Of a stretch of DNA of 64,000 bases, positions 32,881 to 41,243 are shown in pieces. Positions within the stretch are counted from its first letter, which is position 1. The number at the start of each line of letters is the position of its first letter. Made by a program: the position numbers and the translations under genes. Source of the stretch: Atopobiaceae bacterium UBA1367 (GTDB lineage: Bacteria > Actinomycetota > Coriobacteriia > Coriobacteriales > Atopobiaceae); contig DBRN01000009.1 of NCBI GenBank assembly GCA_002305995.1, forward strand, positions 1-64,000, written 5' to 3'. The notes under the pieces were generated by a model. The model saw only the letters and a list, made by a program, of their open reading frames with translations, made no database searches and was not told where the DNA came from.

Positions 32881-34170
32881 TCAGGGCCGCCGTGCCTCGC
32901 GCTCCAGCTGCGCCGACACCAGTCGCACCGCCACCACGAACACGTCGAGCGCCTGCCCCAAGCTCTCGAGGCTGGGGAAGGTGGGGGCGATGCGGATGTT
33001 GGTGTCCCGGGGATCTCTGCCATACGGCCACGTGGCACCGGCGCTGGTGAGCGTCACGCCCAGCTCGCGCATGAGGGCGACGATGCGCATGGCGGAGCCC
33101 TGCGGGCCGTCGAACGAGACGAAGTAGCCGCCACGCGGGTTGGTCCAGGTGGCCACGCCCGCGTCGCCCAGGCCCTCCCCCAGCTTCTGCTGCACCAGCT
33201 CGAAGCGGGGTCGCAGGACGGCGGCATGGCGGGCCATGTGTGCGCGGATGCCCTCTACATCGCCCAGGAAGCGCACGTGTGCCAGCTGGCTCAGCTTCTC
33301 GGGCGAGACGCGCATGACGGCAAAGGCGGCTCTCAGCTCGGCGATGTCTGCCGGGCTGGCCGTGACGAAGGCCATGCCCGAGCTGGGGAAGGTCACCTTG
33401 GCCGTGGAGGCGAACTCGTACACGAGGTCCTCGGTGCCTGCGTCGGCCATGGCGTCGAAGATGTTGAGCAGCCCGTCGCCCTCGTCCGCAAGGTCGTGCA
33501 CGACGTAGGCATTGTCCCAGAAGATGCGGAAGTCGGGCGCGGCGGGCTCAAGCGAGGCGAAGCGCCTCACCGTCTCGTCAGAGTAGCTGATGCCGGTGGG
33601 ATTGGCGTACTTGGGGACGCACCAGATGCCCTTGACGGTCGGGTCGCTCCCCACCAGGCGCTCCACCTCGTCCATGTCCGGGCCAGTCGGCGTCATGGCG
33701 ACGGGAACGTTCTCGATGCCGTAGTGCGCCGTCACCGCAAAGTGGCGGTCATAGCCTGGCGCTGGGCACAGGAACCTGACCTGCCCCTGCCTACACCAGG
33801 GCTCGTTGCCACCAATGCCGTGCGTGTAGGCGTTGCTCACGGCATCATGCATCAGGTTGAGGCTCGAGGAGCCGTTGACGATGACGTTGTCGGCGTCGAC
33901 GCCCAGCAGCTCGGCGGCCAGCCGGCGCGCGGAGGGAAGGCCGTCAGGGATCCCATAGTTGTCGGCAGGAGCGCCCTCGTCCGTCAGGTCGGACCCCGAC
34001 GCGATCAGGTCGAGCATCGGCCGGGAGAGGTCGGTCTGCTCGCGCGACGGCTTGCCGCGGGCCATGTCAAGCGACAGGCCACGTGCCCTGATCTCGTCCA
34101 CCTGGCCCTCGAGCAGGCGGATGGCCTCCTCGAGCTCTGCATCGGTCATCGCCTCGTACACGTTGCCCAT
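32881..34170 (-). CDS. Aspartate aminotransferase, subgroup Ic type (429 aa)
   Basis: Fold-type I PLP enzyme of the divergent family found in actinobacteria (PF12897-like). Features: SLDMARGKPSREQTDLSRPM, DNYGIPDGLPSARRLAAELL, NVIVNGSSSLNLMHD, CPAPGYDRHFAV, VPKYANPTGISYSDE, FRIFWDNAYVVHDL, and EFASTAKVTFPSSGMAF with the PLP Lys. Interconverts aspartate and oxaloacetate with glutamate. Start at 34170 has AAGGG 6 nt upstream; an ATG 6 bp earlier is possible. Monocistronic, divergent from the 101-aa gene. Confidence 0.87.
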   Translation of the reverse strand: MGNVYEAMTDAELEEAIRLLEGQVDEIRARGLSLDMARGKPSREQTDLSRPMLDLIASGSDLTDEGAPADNYGIPDGLPSARRLAAELLGVDADNVIVNGSSSLNLMHDAVSNAYTHGIGGNEPWCRQGQVRFLCPAPGYDRHFAVTAHYGIENVPVAMTPTGPDMDEVERLVGSDPTVKGIWCVPKYANPTGISYSDETVRRFASLEPAAPDFRIFWDNAYVVHDLADEGDGLLNIFDAMADAGTEDLVYEFASTAKVTFPSSGMAFVTASPADIAELRAAFAVMRVSPEKLSQLAHVRFLGDVEGIRAHMARHAAVLRPRFELVQQKLGEGLGDAGVATWTNPRGGYFVSFDGPQGSAMRIVALMRELGVTLTSAGATWPYGRDPRDTNIRIAPTFPSLESLGQALDVFVVAVRLVSAQLEREARRP

Positions 34171-34271
34171 AGTCATCCCTTGTTCGTTGGCGCGGCGCCA
34201 CGCGGGCCGCACGCCAAGTCCGCATCCTCCCCGAAAGAGTATACGCAACATGGGGCCTCGCACCTGCTACC

Positions 34272-34577
34272 ATGTTGCCCATGAAAGCGTATGACCACAA
34301 CGACCGTGGCGTCGCCGCATCCGGCAGCGCTCCCGCGGAGGGCTTCGGCGAGCTCCAGCTGCTGGTGGACGCCCTCTATCGCGAGGTCGGGCCCTCCGGC
34401 TCGGTGTCGCGCATCGACGTCATCATGCGCGCCGAGATCGACGACCTGGGCGACGACCTCCGCGAGGTGGTCGAGCTGCTCCCCTCTGGCTCCTACAAGC
34501 GCAGCAGGCTCTGCGACCAGCTGAACTCCATCATCACGGCCCACGGATGGGCGTTCGTCTACGGGACGGTCGAGTAG
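34272..34577 (+). CDS. Conserved small hypothetical protein (101 aa)
   Basis: I do not recognise it. A soluble, acidic-then-basic helical protein: GELQLLVDALYREVG, VSRIDVIMRAEIDDLGDDLR, EVVELLPSGSYKRSRLCDQL, and ITAHGWAFVYGTVE. The compact C-terminus recalls winged-helix-like modules but no family can be claimed. Two in-frame starts (34272, 34281) exist and neither has a clear ribosome site; leaderless initiation is possible (TATACG lies upstream). Isolated between two minus-strand genes. Confidence 0.6.
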   Translation: MLPMKAYDHNDRGVAASGSAPAEGFGELQLLVDALYREVGPSGSVSRIDVIMRAEIDDLGDDLREVVELLPSGSYKRSRLCDQLNSIITAHGWAFVYGTVE

Positions 34578-34614
34578 GGCGGGGTCGAGGGCCCTCCTCC
34601 CCCGGCCCATCACG

Positions 34615-35202
34615 CTACTCGGTCTCGAGCGCCTCCCTGCGGCGCTGCTCGCGCATGCGCTCCTCCTCGCGACGCTCCGCCTCCCACCGACGTTCCTGCT
34701 CGGCGGCCTCGGCCAGCACGGCGGAGATGCGCCGCTCGCAGACCTTGCGATAGCGACGGTAGTCGCGGATGCTGTCGGTGGTGGTCGCGATCTTCTGGTA
34801 GTCGTTGAGAAGGTCGGCCGCCTCGTACACGTAGCCATCGGCTATCAGCAGGTCGATGACCGCGCGCAGGAAGTCTATCCGCGTTGCCATGCCGTGGCCG
34901 TCTATGCGCCACAACTCGTAGCCATAGAGCAGTTTGTCCACGTTGCGGTCACGCTTGTAGCGTCTCAGGATGGGGTCGCAGGTCTCTCGGGCGTCGGCGT
35001 CCTCGATGCCTATGGCCCACATGCCCAGCGAGATGAGCAGCAGCAGACTCACGTCGAAGTACACGAACAGCGGGATCGCGATGCCGATCCATGAGGTCTC
35101 GCGATTGAGGAGCCACAGCGCCATGGCAGCGGCTGCCGAGCCGAGGCAGGACACCACCATGACGAGGTAGTTCCTCAACGAGATGCGAAAGCTGTCAGGC
35201 AT
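34615..35202 (-). CDS. Two-helix membrane protein with charged coiled-coil tail (195 aa)
   Basis: Residues 10-35 and 38-65 form two membrane helices (YLVMVVSCLGSAAAAMALWL; IAIPLFVYFDVSLLLLISLG). A helical cytoplasmic domain follows (RRYKRDRNVDKLLYGYELWR), ending in a Glu/Arg coiled coil of about 40 residues. Family not recognised. AGGAGA lies 9 nt before the start. Convergent with the 101-aa gene; nhaA ends about 90 bp upstream. Confidence 0.65.
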   Translation of the reverse strand: MPDSFRISLRNYLVMVVSCLGSAAAAMALWLLNRETSWIGIAIPLFVYFDVSLLLLISLGMWAIGIEDADARETCDPILRRYKRDRNVDKLLYGYELWRIDGHGMATRIDFLRAVIDLLIADGYVYEAADLLNDYQKIATTTDSIRDYRRYRKVCERRISAVLAEAAEQERRWEAERREEERMREQRRREALETE

Positions 35203-35294
35203 CTACCGTGGTCTCCTGTCGGCTGGGCAGCACGTGCGACATGGCAGGGGCGCAGGGGCGTATCGCGCCGTCACGCTCCCCCACGCCAGGGCTC

Positions 35295-36716
35295 TCAGGA
35301 ACCGTCGTCATGGCTCGCAACCAATGCGTCGTATATGCGGATGAACAGCAGCCCCAGCACGCCGGCGATGACGGAGCCGGCCAGGATGGCGCACTTGGCG
35401 ACCAGCATCTCGCGAGGATCGGAGAAGGCCAGGCCCGAGATCAGGATGGACATCGTGAAGCCCATGCCGCCCATGATGCCCACGGTGATGACCTGACCCC
35501 AGGTGACGTTCTTGGGCAGGCGGGCAAAGCCGATCCTCACCAGCAGCGCCGTCACCAGCACGATGCCGAGCGGCTTGCCCAGCACGGCGCCGAGGAAGGT
35601 CCCGCGCGCCACATTGTCCGCGAGGATGGAGCCCACGTCGACGCCCACCAGGCGCACCTGCGCGTTGGTGAAGGCGAACAGCGGCAGGATGAGGAAGTTC
35701 ACCATGACCGAGATGTTGTTCTCGACACGCTCCAGCGGCGGGGTGACATGATGCATCACGCGCTCGACCATCGTGGCGACCTGCGTGAAGTCGTGCTGGC
35801 CGAGGACGTGATCGCCCTCGTCGTAGGTGTCATCGAGCACGTAGGCCTTGTCGGAGAGCCAGTCACGCAGGTGCGACAGCTGCACGTCGGAGCGCGCGGG
35901 CAGGAAGAACGCGAGGATCACCCCCGCGAGGGTGGCGTGGATGCCCGAGCTGTACATGCACACCCACAGGACGAGGCCCACCGCCATGTAGGGCTTGGCG
36001 GAATAGACGCGCGCCCGGCTGAGCAGCGCCAGGACCAGCACCACGCCGAGCGCCGCCGCGCACCATGCGATGTCGGGGGAGTGCCCGTAGAACAGCGCGA
36101 TCACCACGATGGCCAGGATGTCGTCGGCGATGGCGAGCGTCTGGAAGAACACCTTGGTCTCAGGGCTCACGCGGTCCCCCAGGAGCGACATGACGCCCAA
36201 GGCGAAGGCGATGTCGGTCGCGATGGGAATGGCCCAGCCCCCGATGGACGGACGACCCCAGTTGAACGCCACATAGACCAGGGCCGGCACCACCACGCCA
36301 CCGACCGCGGCCAGCATGGGCAGGGCCGCCTGACGCGGGCGACGAAGCTGGCCCACCGTCATCTCGTACTTGAGCTCGATGCCCACCAGCAGGAAGAAGA
36401 TGGCCATGAGAAAGTCGTTGACGAAGGCCTCGAGCGACAGGCCGATGGTAAGGGGGCCCATCGAGAGCGAGAGCCGTGCCTCGAGGAGCTCATGGACGAT
36501 CTCGTAGGCCGACGAGTTCGCCACCACCACCGCGAGCAGCGCCGCCATGACCATGACGGCGGCCGCGATCGTCCCGTTGGACGTGATCTTGTCGATGGCG
36601 CTTGCCTTGACCAGGCGGTTGACCACCGCCGGCTCGGCTATGATCGCCGCGGCCTGCTCCTTCGCGCTGCGCGCGGCGTCCTTCTCTAACCCGTGGGTCT
36701 GCTGCGTGTCTGTCAT
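35295..36716 (-). CDS. nhaA: Na+/H+ antiporter NhaA (473 aa)
   Basis: Electrogenic antiporter of the inner membrane. Conserved stretches: AFVNDFLMAIFFLLVGIELK, GWAIPIATDIAFALGVM (first Asp), and TLAIADDILAIVVIALFY with the paired Asp of the ion site. Predicted 11-12 membrane helices. About 50 hydrophilic residues precede the first helix, more than in E. coli. Start at 36716 follows GGGAGGGAC. Monocistronic. Confidence 0.95.
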   Translation of the reverse strand: MTDTQQTHGLEKDAARSAKEQAAAIIAEPAVVNRLVKASAIDKITSNGTIAAAVMVMAALLAVVVANSSAYEIVHELLEARLSLSMGPLTIGLSLEAFVNDFLMAIFFLLVGIELKYEMTVGQLRRPRQAALPMLAAVGGVVVPALVYVAFNWGRPSIGGWAIPIATDIAFALGVMSLLGDRVSPETKVFFQTLAIADDILAIVVIALFYGHSPDIAWCAAALGVVLVLALLSRARVYSAKPYMAVGLVLWVCMYSSGIHATLAGVILAFFLPARSDVQLSHLRDWLSDKAYVLDDTYDEGDHVLGQHDFTQVATMVERVMHHVTPPLERVENNISVMVNFLILPLFAFTNAQVRLVGVDVGSILADNVARGTFLGAVLGKPLGIVLVTALLVRIGFARLPKNVTWGQVITVGIMGGMGFTMSILISGLAFSDPREMLVAKCAILAGSVIAGVLGLLFIRIYDALVASHDDGS

Positions 36717-36831
36717 GTCCCTCCCAGGTTGGTCGAATGGCCTTGGGCCATCGGTATTATATCTGACGAGGGCACCTGGGGACATGGGCCGGCCGTGAGC
36801 AGCCCGCCCACGCCGCCGCCTGAGGCATAGG

Positions 36832-37704
36832 CTATGCGATGCCCTGAATGCCTATGCCCACCACATCCGGACCCGTGTGGACCAGCAGGTCGGGCGACAC
36901 CCCCGAGTGCAGGACGCTCTCGATCTCGACCCCGGCCTCACCCATGGCCTCGCGCAGCCGGCCCTCGAGCTCGGCAAAGTAGTCGCATGAGTCGGAGCAG
37001 CAGATGGCAAGGCGCACCTTGGAGAACGCCTGCGCGCGCTCCTGGGCGAGCCGAACCTCAGTGCTCAGCGAACGCTCCCAGCCACGCGCCTTGCGGGCCA
37101 CCACGTAGTGCCCCGACTCGTTGCAGGTGATGACCGGCTTGATGTTGAGCATGCTGCCCAGACGGTAGACGGGCTCGGAGATGCGACCGCCCTTGCGCAG
37201 GTACTCGAGGGTCTTGGTGGAGAAGTACACCCACGTGCTTCTCGAGAGGTCGTCGAGCTTGCGCTGCAGGCTGCGGAAGGGGACGTCGGCGTCGATCATC
37301 TCGGCGGCCGCAATGACCACCAGGCCCGCCGCGATGCCGATGGAGAGCGTGTCGATCACGATGACGGGGAAGTCGCCCATCTGCGCGGCGACCATCCTGA
37401 CCGTCTGGTTGGTGGCGGAGAGCCCCGACGAGATCGTGACGAACACGGCGCGCTCGTAGCCGTCGGCGCGCGCCTGCTCCAGGAGGTCGCGGATCCTCTG
37501 CGGCGAGGGCAACGACGTCTTGGGGATCTCCTCCCCCAGCCTGGCGACGAGCTGGGCGCTGGTGATGTCGACGCCGCTCTCGTAGGTGGACCCGTCGAGA
37601 TAGGTGATGCGCAATGGGACGACGCGTATGTCATGCTTGGCGAGGAAGTCGGCCGGGGTGTTGGTGCCGGTATCGGTCAGCAGGGCGATCTTCTGGCTAT
37701 TCAT
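36832..37704 (-). CDS. DegV family protein (290 aa)
   Basis: Canonical-length DegV/FakB-like fatty-acid-binding protein: ALLTDTGTNTPADFL, TSLPSPQRIRDLLEQA, FVTISSGLSATNQTVRM, and TLEYLRKGGRISEPVYRLGS. Compared with the DegV at 10741-11775 it lacks an N-terminal extension. GGGAGACAGC precedes ATG 37704. Divergent from the DUF1836 gene with a short shared promoter region. Confidence 0.88.
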   Translation of the reverse strand: MNSQKIALLTDTGTNTPADFLAKHDIRVVPLRITYLDGSTYESGVDITSAQLVARLGEEIPKTSLPSPQRIRDLLEQARADGYERAVFVTISSGLSATNQTVRMVAAQMGDFPVIVIDTLSIGIAAGLVVIAAAEMIDADVPFRSLQRKLDDLSRSTWVYFSTKTLEYLRKGGRISEPVYRLGSMLNIKPVITCNESGHYVVARKARGWERSLSTEVRLAQERAQAFSKVRLAICCSDSCDYFAELEGRLREAMGEAGVEIESVLHSGVSPDLLVHTGPDVVGIGIQGIA

Positions 37705-37821
37705 GCTGTCTCCCACAACAGGTCGCGACCACAGGGTATACTCCATCACATAATACCTCGCATACCGTGTCATCTAGTCTTCAAAACTAGATAATCCAGC
37801 GAGCGCAGGGAGGAGGCGACC

Positions 37822-38460
37822 ATGGCGGCACGCAAGAGGGACGAATCGGCCACGCCCTTCGACTACGACGAGGCCTACGCCAACCTGGCGCGGTCCATGG
37901 GCTCGCTTCACATCCTGCGCATAGGCGAGATGCCGCATATCGACCTCTATCTCGACCAAGTGCTGTCCATCGTCTCCACCGAGCTGGCACCGCTCTACGA
38001 GCAGGACGAGAAAATCGTCACCGCCTCCATGGTCCACAACTACGTCAGGCATCATGTCATCCCCGCACCGAGGCGCAAGCGCTACACGTGCCACCATCTC
38101 GCGTCACTGATCTCGGTCTGCATACTCAAGCGCGTGCTGTCGATCTCCCAGGTCGCCGAGCTGTTCTCGCTGTGCAAGGACGCGAGCGTCGACCTCTCGG
38201 CCTCCTACGACCAGCTCCTCCATGCGTTCGAGGGGACGCTCGCGGCACGCTTCACCCAGACGCCGGAGTCGGCACCACAGGCAGGCTCACCCTCGCTGCA
38301 CCTCGTCGGTCTTGGGGGCGAGCCCGTGACAGGAACGCTCCAGTCGCTGCTCGAAGGCGTCATCGGCCTCGTCGCGAACAAGGTCTACACCGATAAGGTC
38401 CTCCCGCTCGAGGTGGGACGCATGCGCGCCCGCGCGAAGGCCGGCCTCGACCACCGATAG
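37822..38460 (+). CDS. DUF1836 domain protein, probable DNA-binding regulator (212 aa)
   Basis: DUF1836 pattern in residues about 30-150: IGEMPHIDLYLDQVLSIV, ASMVHNYVRHHVIPAPRRK, RYTCHHLASLISVCILKRVL, and SISQVAELFSL, which is arranged like a MerR-type winged helix. Members are thought to be regulators; targets are unknown. Ribosome site GGGAGG upstream. It is divergent from degV and followed 48 bp later by luxS, so it could control either. Confidence 0.8.
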   Translation: MAARKRDESATPFDYDEAYANLARSMGSLHILRIGEMPHIDLYLDQVLSIVSTELAPLYEQDEKIVTASMVHNYVRHHVIPAPRRKRYTCHHLASLISVCILKRVLSISQVAELFSLCKDASVDLSASYDQLLHAFEGTLAARFTQTPESAPQAGSPSLHLVGLGGEPVTGTLQSLLEGVIGLVANKVYTDKVLPLEVGRMRARAKAGLDHR

Positions 38461-38508
38461 GGGCCGCCGGGGGTATGATAGGACCCCAACCAGCCATAAG
38501 GAGTGCGC

Positions 38509-39012
38509 ATGAGACCCATTGCCAGCTTCACCGTCGACCACCTGCGCCTCGAGCCGGGCGTGTACGTCTCCCGCGTCGACACCGACCCCGCCACCGGGGC
38601 TCGCGTCACCACCTTGGACCTCCGCCTCACCGCTCCCAACCGCGAGCCTGTCATGGACACGGGCGCCGTGCACGCACTGGAGCACCTGCTCGCCACCTAC
38701 CTGCGCAACGACGAGCAGTGGTCGTCACGCATCGTCTACGCAGGCCCCATGGGCTGCCGCACAGGCTTCTACGTGGTCGTCTTTGGCTCCTGCACCCCAG
38801 CCGAGATCGCACCGCTGCTCGTTCGTGCCTTCGAGTACGCGCGCGACTTCGAGGGCGAGGTGCCCGGTGCCAGGCCCACCGAATGTGGCAACTGGCACGA
38901 CAGCGACCTTCCCATGGCCACCTGGTGGGCCTGGCGCTACCTCCAGACCCTGTACCACCTCGACGAGGCGCACACCACCTACCCCACGATCCCCGAGGAG
39001 GACCAGGCGTGA
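38509..39012 (+). CDS. luxS: S-ribosylhomocysteine lyase LuxS (167 aa)
   Basis: Cleaves S-ribosylhomocysteine to homocysteine and the AI-2 precursor DPD. Metal ligands H55 and H59 with E58 in VHALEHLLATYLR, C126 in TECGNWHD, and the catalytic C83 in GPMGCRTGFY. Normal length. ATG 38509 is chosen with AAGGAG 5 nt upstream; a GTG at 38503 is also in frame. Its stop overlaps the mtnN start (GTGA), so both steps of SAH detoxification are made together. Confidence 0.95.
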   Translation: MRPIASFTVDHLRLEPGVYVSRVDTDPATGARVTTLDLRLTAPNREPVMDTGAVHALEHLLATYLRNDEQWSSRIVYAGPMGCRTGFYVVVFGSCTPAEIAPLLVRAFEYARDFEGEVPGARPTECGNWHDSDLPMATWWAWRYLQTLYHLDEAHTTYPTIPEEDQA

Positions 39013-39713
39013 CGGGGACGATCGGCATCATCGGCGCCATGGAGGTCGAGGTCGAGCAGCTCGTCGGCCTGCTGGAGGACGGGCATGCCACCACCGTGTC
39101 AGGCATGACCTTCCATGAGGGCACGCTGGGGGAGACGCAGGTCGTCATCGTGCGCTGCGGCGTGGGCAAGGTCAGCGCAGCCATGTGCGCGCAGACGCTC
39201 ATCGACCGCTTTGGAGCCGAGCAGGTCATCAACACCGGCGTGGCTGGCTCCCTCGACGCGTCCCTCGACATCGGCGATCTCGTGGTCTCGACCGATGCCG
39301 TGCAGCACGACATGGATGTCACCGGCCTCGGCTACCCTCCGGGGCATGTGCCCGAGCTCGACAAGCTCGAGTTCGACGCCAGCGACGAGCTGCGGGCCGT
39401 CGTGTGCAAGGCCGCGGCGGAGGTCGCCCCCGACACCACCGTTGTGGAGGGGCGCGTCGCCTCGGGAGACCAGTTCGTGATCACGCAGGGGCAGCGGGAC
39501 TTCATCATCTCCACCTTCGGCGCCAGCTGCTGCGAGATGGAGGGCGCCGCCATCGCGCATGTGTGCCATCGCAACGACGTGCCCTTCGTCATCGTGCGCG
39601 CCATCTCCGACAAGGCGGACGGGACGAGCGTCGTCGAATATCGCGTGTTCGAGCGGGAGGCCGCCCATCACTGCGCGGCCATCGTCAGACGAGCGGTCGA
39701 GCTGCTTGCCTAG
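39009..39713 (+). CDS. mtnN: 5'-methylthioadenosine/S-adenosylhomocysteine nucleosidase (234 aa)
   Basis: Removes adenine from SAH and MTA, producing the LuxS substrate. Motifs: IGIIGAMEVEVEQLVGLL, VRCGVGKVSAAMCAQTL, NTGVAGSLDASLDIGDLV, VASGDQFV, CCEMEGAAIAHVC and AISDKADG (catalytic Asp). Start is GTG 39009, four bases overlapping the luxS stop. A longer frame beginning at 38475 overlaps luxS completely and is a shadow. Followed by repeat array 2. Confidence 0.95.
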   Translation: MTGTIGIIGAMEVEVEQLVGLLEDGHATTVSGMTFHEGTLGETQVVIVRCGVGKVSAAMCAQTLIDRFGAEQVINTGVAGSLDASLDIGDLVVSTDAVQHDMDVTGLGYPPGHVPELDKLEFDASDELRAVVCKAAAEVAPDTTVVEGRVASGDQFVITQGQRDFIISTFGASCCEMEGAAIAHVCHRNDVPFVIVRAISDKADGTSVVEYRVFEREAAHHCAAIVRRAVELLA

Positions 39714-39804
39714 CGACACCGGATGGACGATGCGTCGGCGGCGTGGTGCCGCAGCGCGACCTGGAAAGCCCTGTGCCGATGTGCGAGGGTTCACGTCGCA
39801 GGCC

Positions 39805-40242
39805 GGAAAGGAAATCGGGGAGTTGTGCGAGGCCGGAGTCCGTGGTGGAAAGAAAAACCTTGAGTTGTGCAGGATGTGCTCCCCCGCCGGAAAGGAAAAC
39901 GCTGAGTTGTGAGAGCCCACGCCTAATGACGGAAAGGAAATCGGGGAGTTGTGCGAAACGGTGCCCGACCCTGGAAAGGAAATCGGGGAGTTGTACGGGC
40001 AGTGCGCCCCGACTGGAAAGGAAAACCGGAAGTTGTGAGAAGGCCGTTCTTCACAAGTCGAGCTTTTTCTTTCCAGAGGGGGTGCCTCTCTCGCACAACT
40101 CCCCGATTTCCTTTCCGGCTCGCTCCCCAACCTCGCACAACTCGGGCTTCTCCTTTCCAAGTCCGGGCAGCATCTCGCACAACTCAGGGATTCCCTTTCC
40201 GGCCCGCCCCCCAACCTCGCACAACTCGGGCTTTTCCTTTCC
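39805..40242. repeat. 42-bp phased convergent repeat array 2 (6 plus units, 5 minus units)
   Basis: Plus units begin at 39805, 39847, 39889, 39931, 39973 and 40015; minus units end at 40074, 40116, 40158, 40200 and 40242; every step is exactly 42 bp. The core from 40015 to 40074 is 60 bp, as in arrays 1 and 3, and its centre TTGTGAGAA-GGCCG-TTCTTCACAA is a good hairpin. Unit cores again read GGAAAGGAAA then GAGTTGTGC; the two minus units ending at 40158 and 40242 are near-identical over all 42 bp. The array fills the gap between convergent mtnN and mscS. Confidence 0.85.
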
Positions 40243-40439
40243 ATCCGCCCGCAGAGGGCCTCCGTTCGCGATCCTCGCAGGTTCCGGGAACCATCCAGAG
40301 CCGAGTCGCCTGGTGCCCAAGTCACCCCTCTCCGCTCCCATCGCTCGAGACGGCCCTCCGCCCTCGCGCGGGACAAAGGAAACTGCACGCAAGTCCTCCA
40401 TGAGCTGGGGATCATCCCCGACGACCCTGCGAGGGGGCC

Positions 40440-41243
40440 CTATGACACGCTCGCGACCCAGGGCCGTCCCGCCAGGTGCTGCGTGAGCACGGTGCGCGCC
40501 TCGTCAAAGTCGACCCCATGCACCAGGTGCACGTTCGCCGTGCCTTGGATGCCAAAGGCGTCGAAGCCGTTCATCAGCACCTCGACACCCAGCTCTGGGT
40601 CAACCTTGGCACCCAGCACGTCGCGGGCCACGCGCGCGACGTCCGCGAAGACCTCGTTGAGATCGGTGCCGTGCTTGATGACGAGCGTGATCTGACAGCG
40701 GCCGCGCACCCTCTCGGACAGCTTGACCAGCGCCGTCTTGGACAACACCGAGTTGGGGATGACGTTGATCTGCCCATAGGCATCGCGCAGGCATGTGGAA
40801 CGCCAGTTGATGTCGGTCACCAGGCCGGTGAAGTCCCCCACCTTGATCACGTCGCCCGGTTCGATGACCTTGCTTATCATCAGCGAGAGCCCGCCGATGA
40901 CGTTCGAGACCGTGTCCTGCAGACCAAGGGAGAGTGCCACGGACCCCACTCCCAAGGCGGCGACGAACGCCGTCGGCTGGACGCCGAACACCGGCTCCAG
41001 CACGCCCATCAAGGCAAGCGACCAGATGATGCCACGCAGGATGTTCAACAGGATGGAGACAGACGGGACGCTGGACTTGTCAAGGACCCGTCGTGCGATG
41101 CCCACCAGCACGCGTTGGGCGACAAGCGCAACGAGGCATGACACGAGCACCAGGACGAACTTCCCGACCGCGGAGGAAAGCGTGATCCCAAGGACCTGCG
41201 TCTCGGTCATGTAGTTCCACCAGGTGTCAGGCAGCATGTTCAT
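40440..41243 (-). CDS. mscS: Small-conductance mechanosensitive channel, MscS family (267 aa)
   Basis: Osmotic-shock release channel. Three N-terminal membrane helices, the pore helix with the Gly/Ala pattern (AALGVGSVALSLGLQDTVSN), IGGLSLMISKVIEPGDVIKVG, and a beta-domain INWRSTCLRDAYGQINVIPN followed by the C-terminal alpha-beta domain. Its start overlaps the pcrA stop by 4 bp. It is an unusual operon partner for a helicase. Confidence 0.9.
   Translation of the reverse strand: MNMLPDTWWNYMTETQVLGITLSSAVGKFVLVLVSCLVALVAQRVLVGIARRVLDKSSVPSVSILLNILRGIIWSLALMGVLEPVFGVQPTAFVAALGVGSVALSLGLQDTVSNVIGGLSLMISKVIEPGDVIKVGDFTGLVTDINWRSTCLRDAYGQINVIPNSVLSKTALVKLSERVRGRCQITLVIKHGTDLNEVFADVARVARDVLGAKVDPELGVEVLMNGFDAFGIQGTANVHLVHGVDFDEARTVLTQHLAGRPWVASVS

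Noticed and set aside
39099..40415. 438-aa minus frame over array 2 and mtnN
   Set aside because: Antisense of mtnN plus array; no start signal and no recognisable domain.
39185..40486. 433-aa plus frame over mtnN and array 2
   Set aside because: It is the out-of-frame shadow of mtnN followed by array translation.
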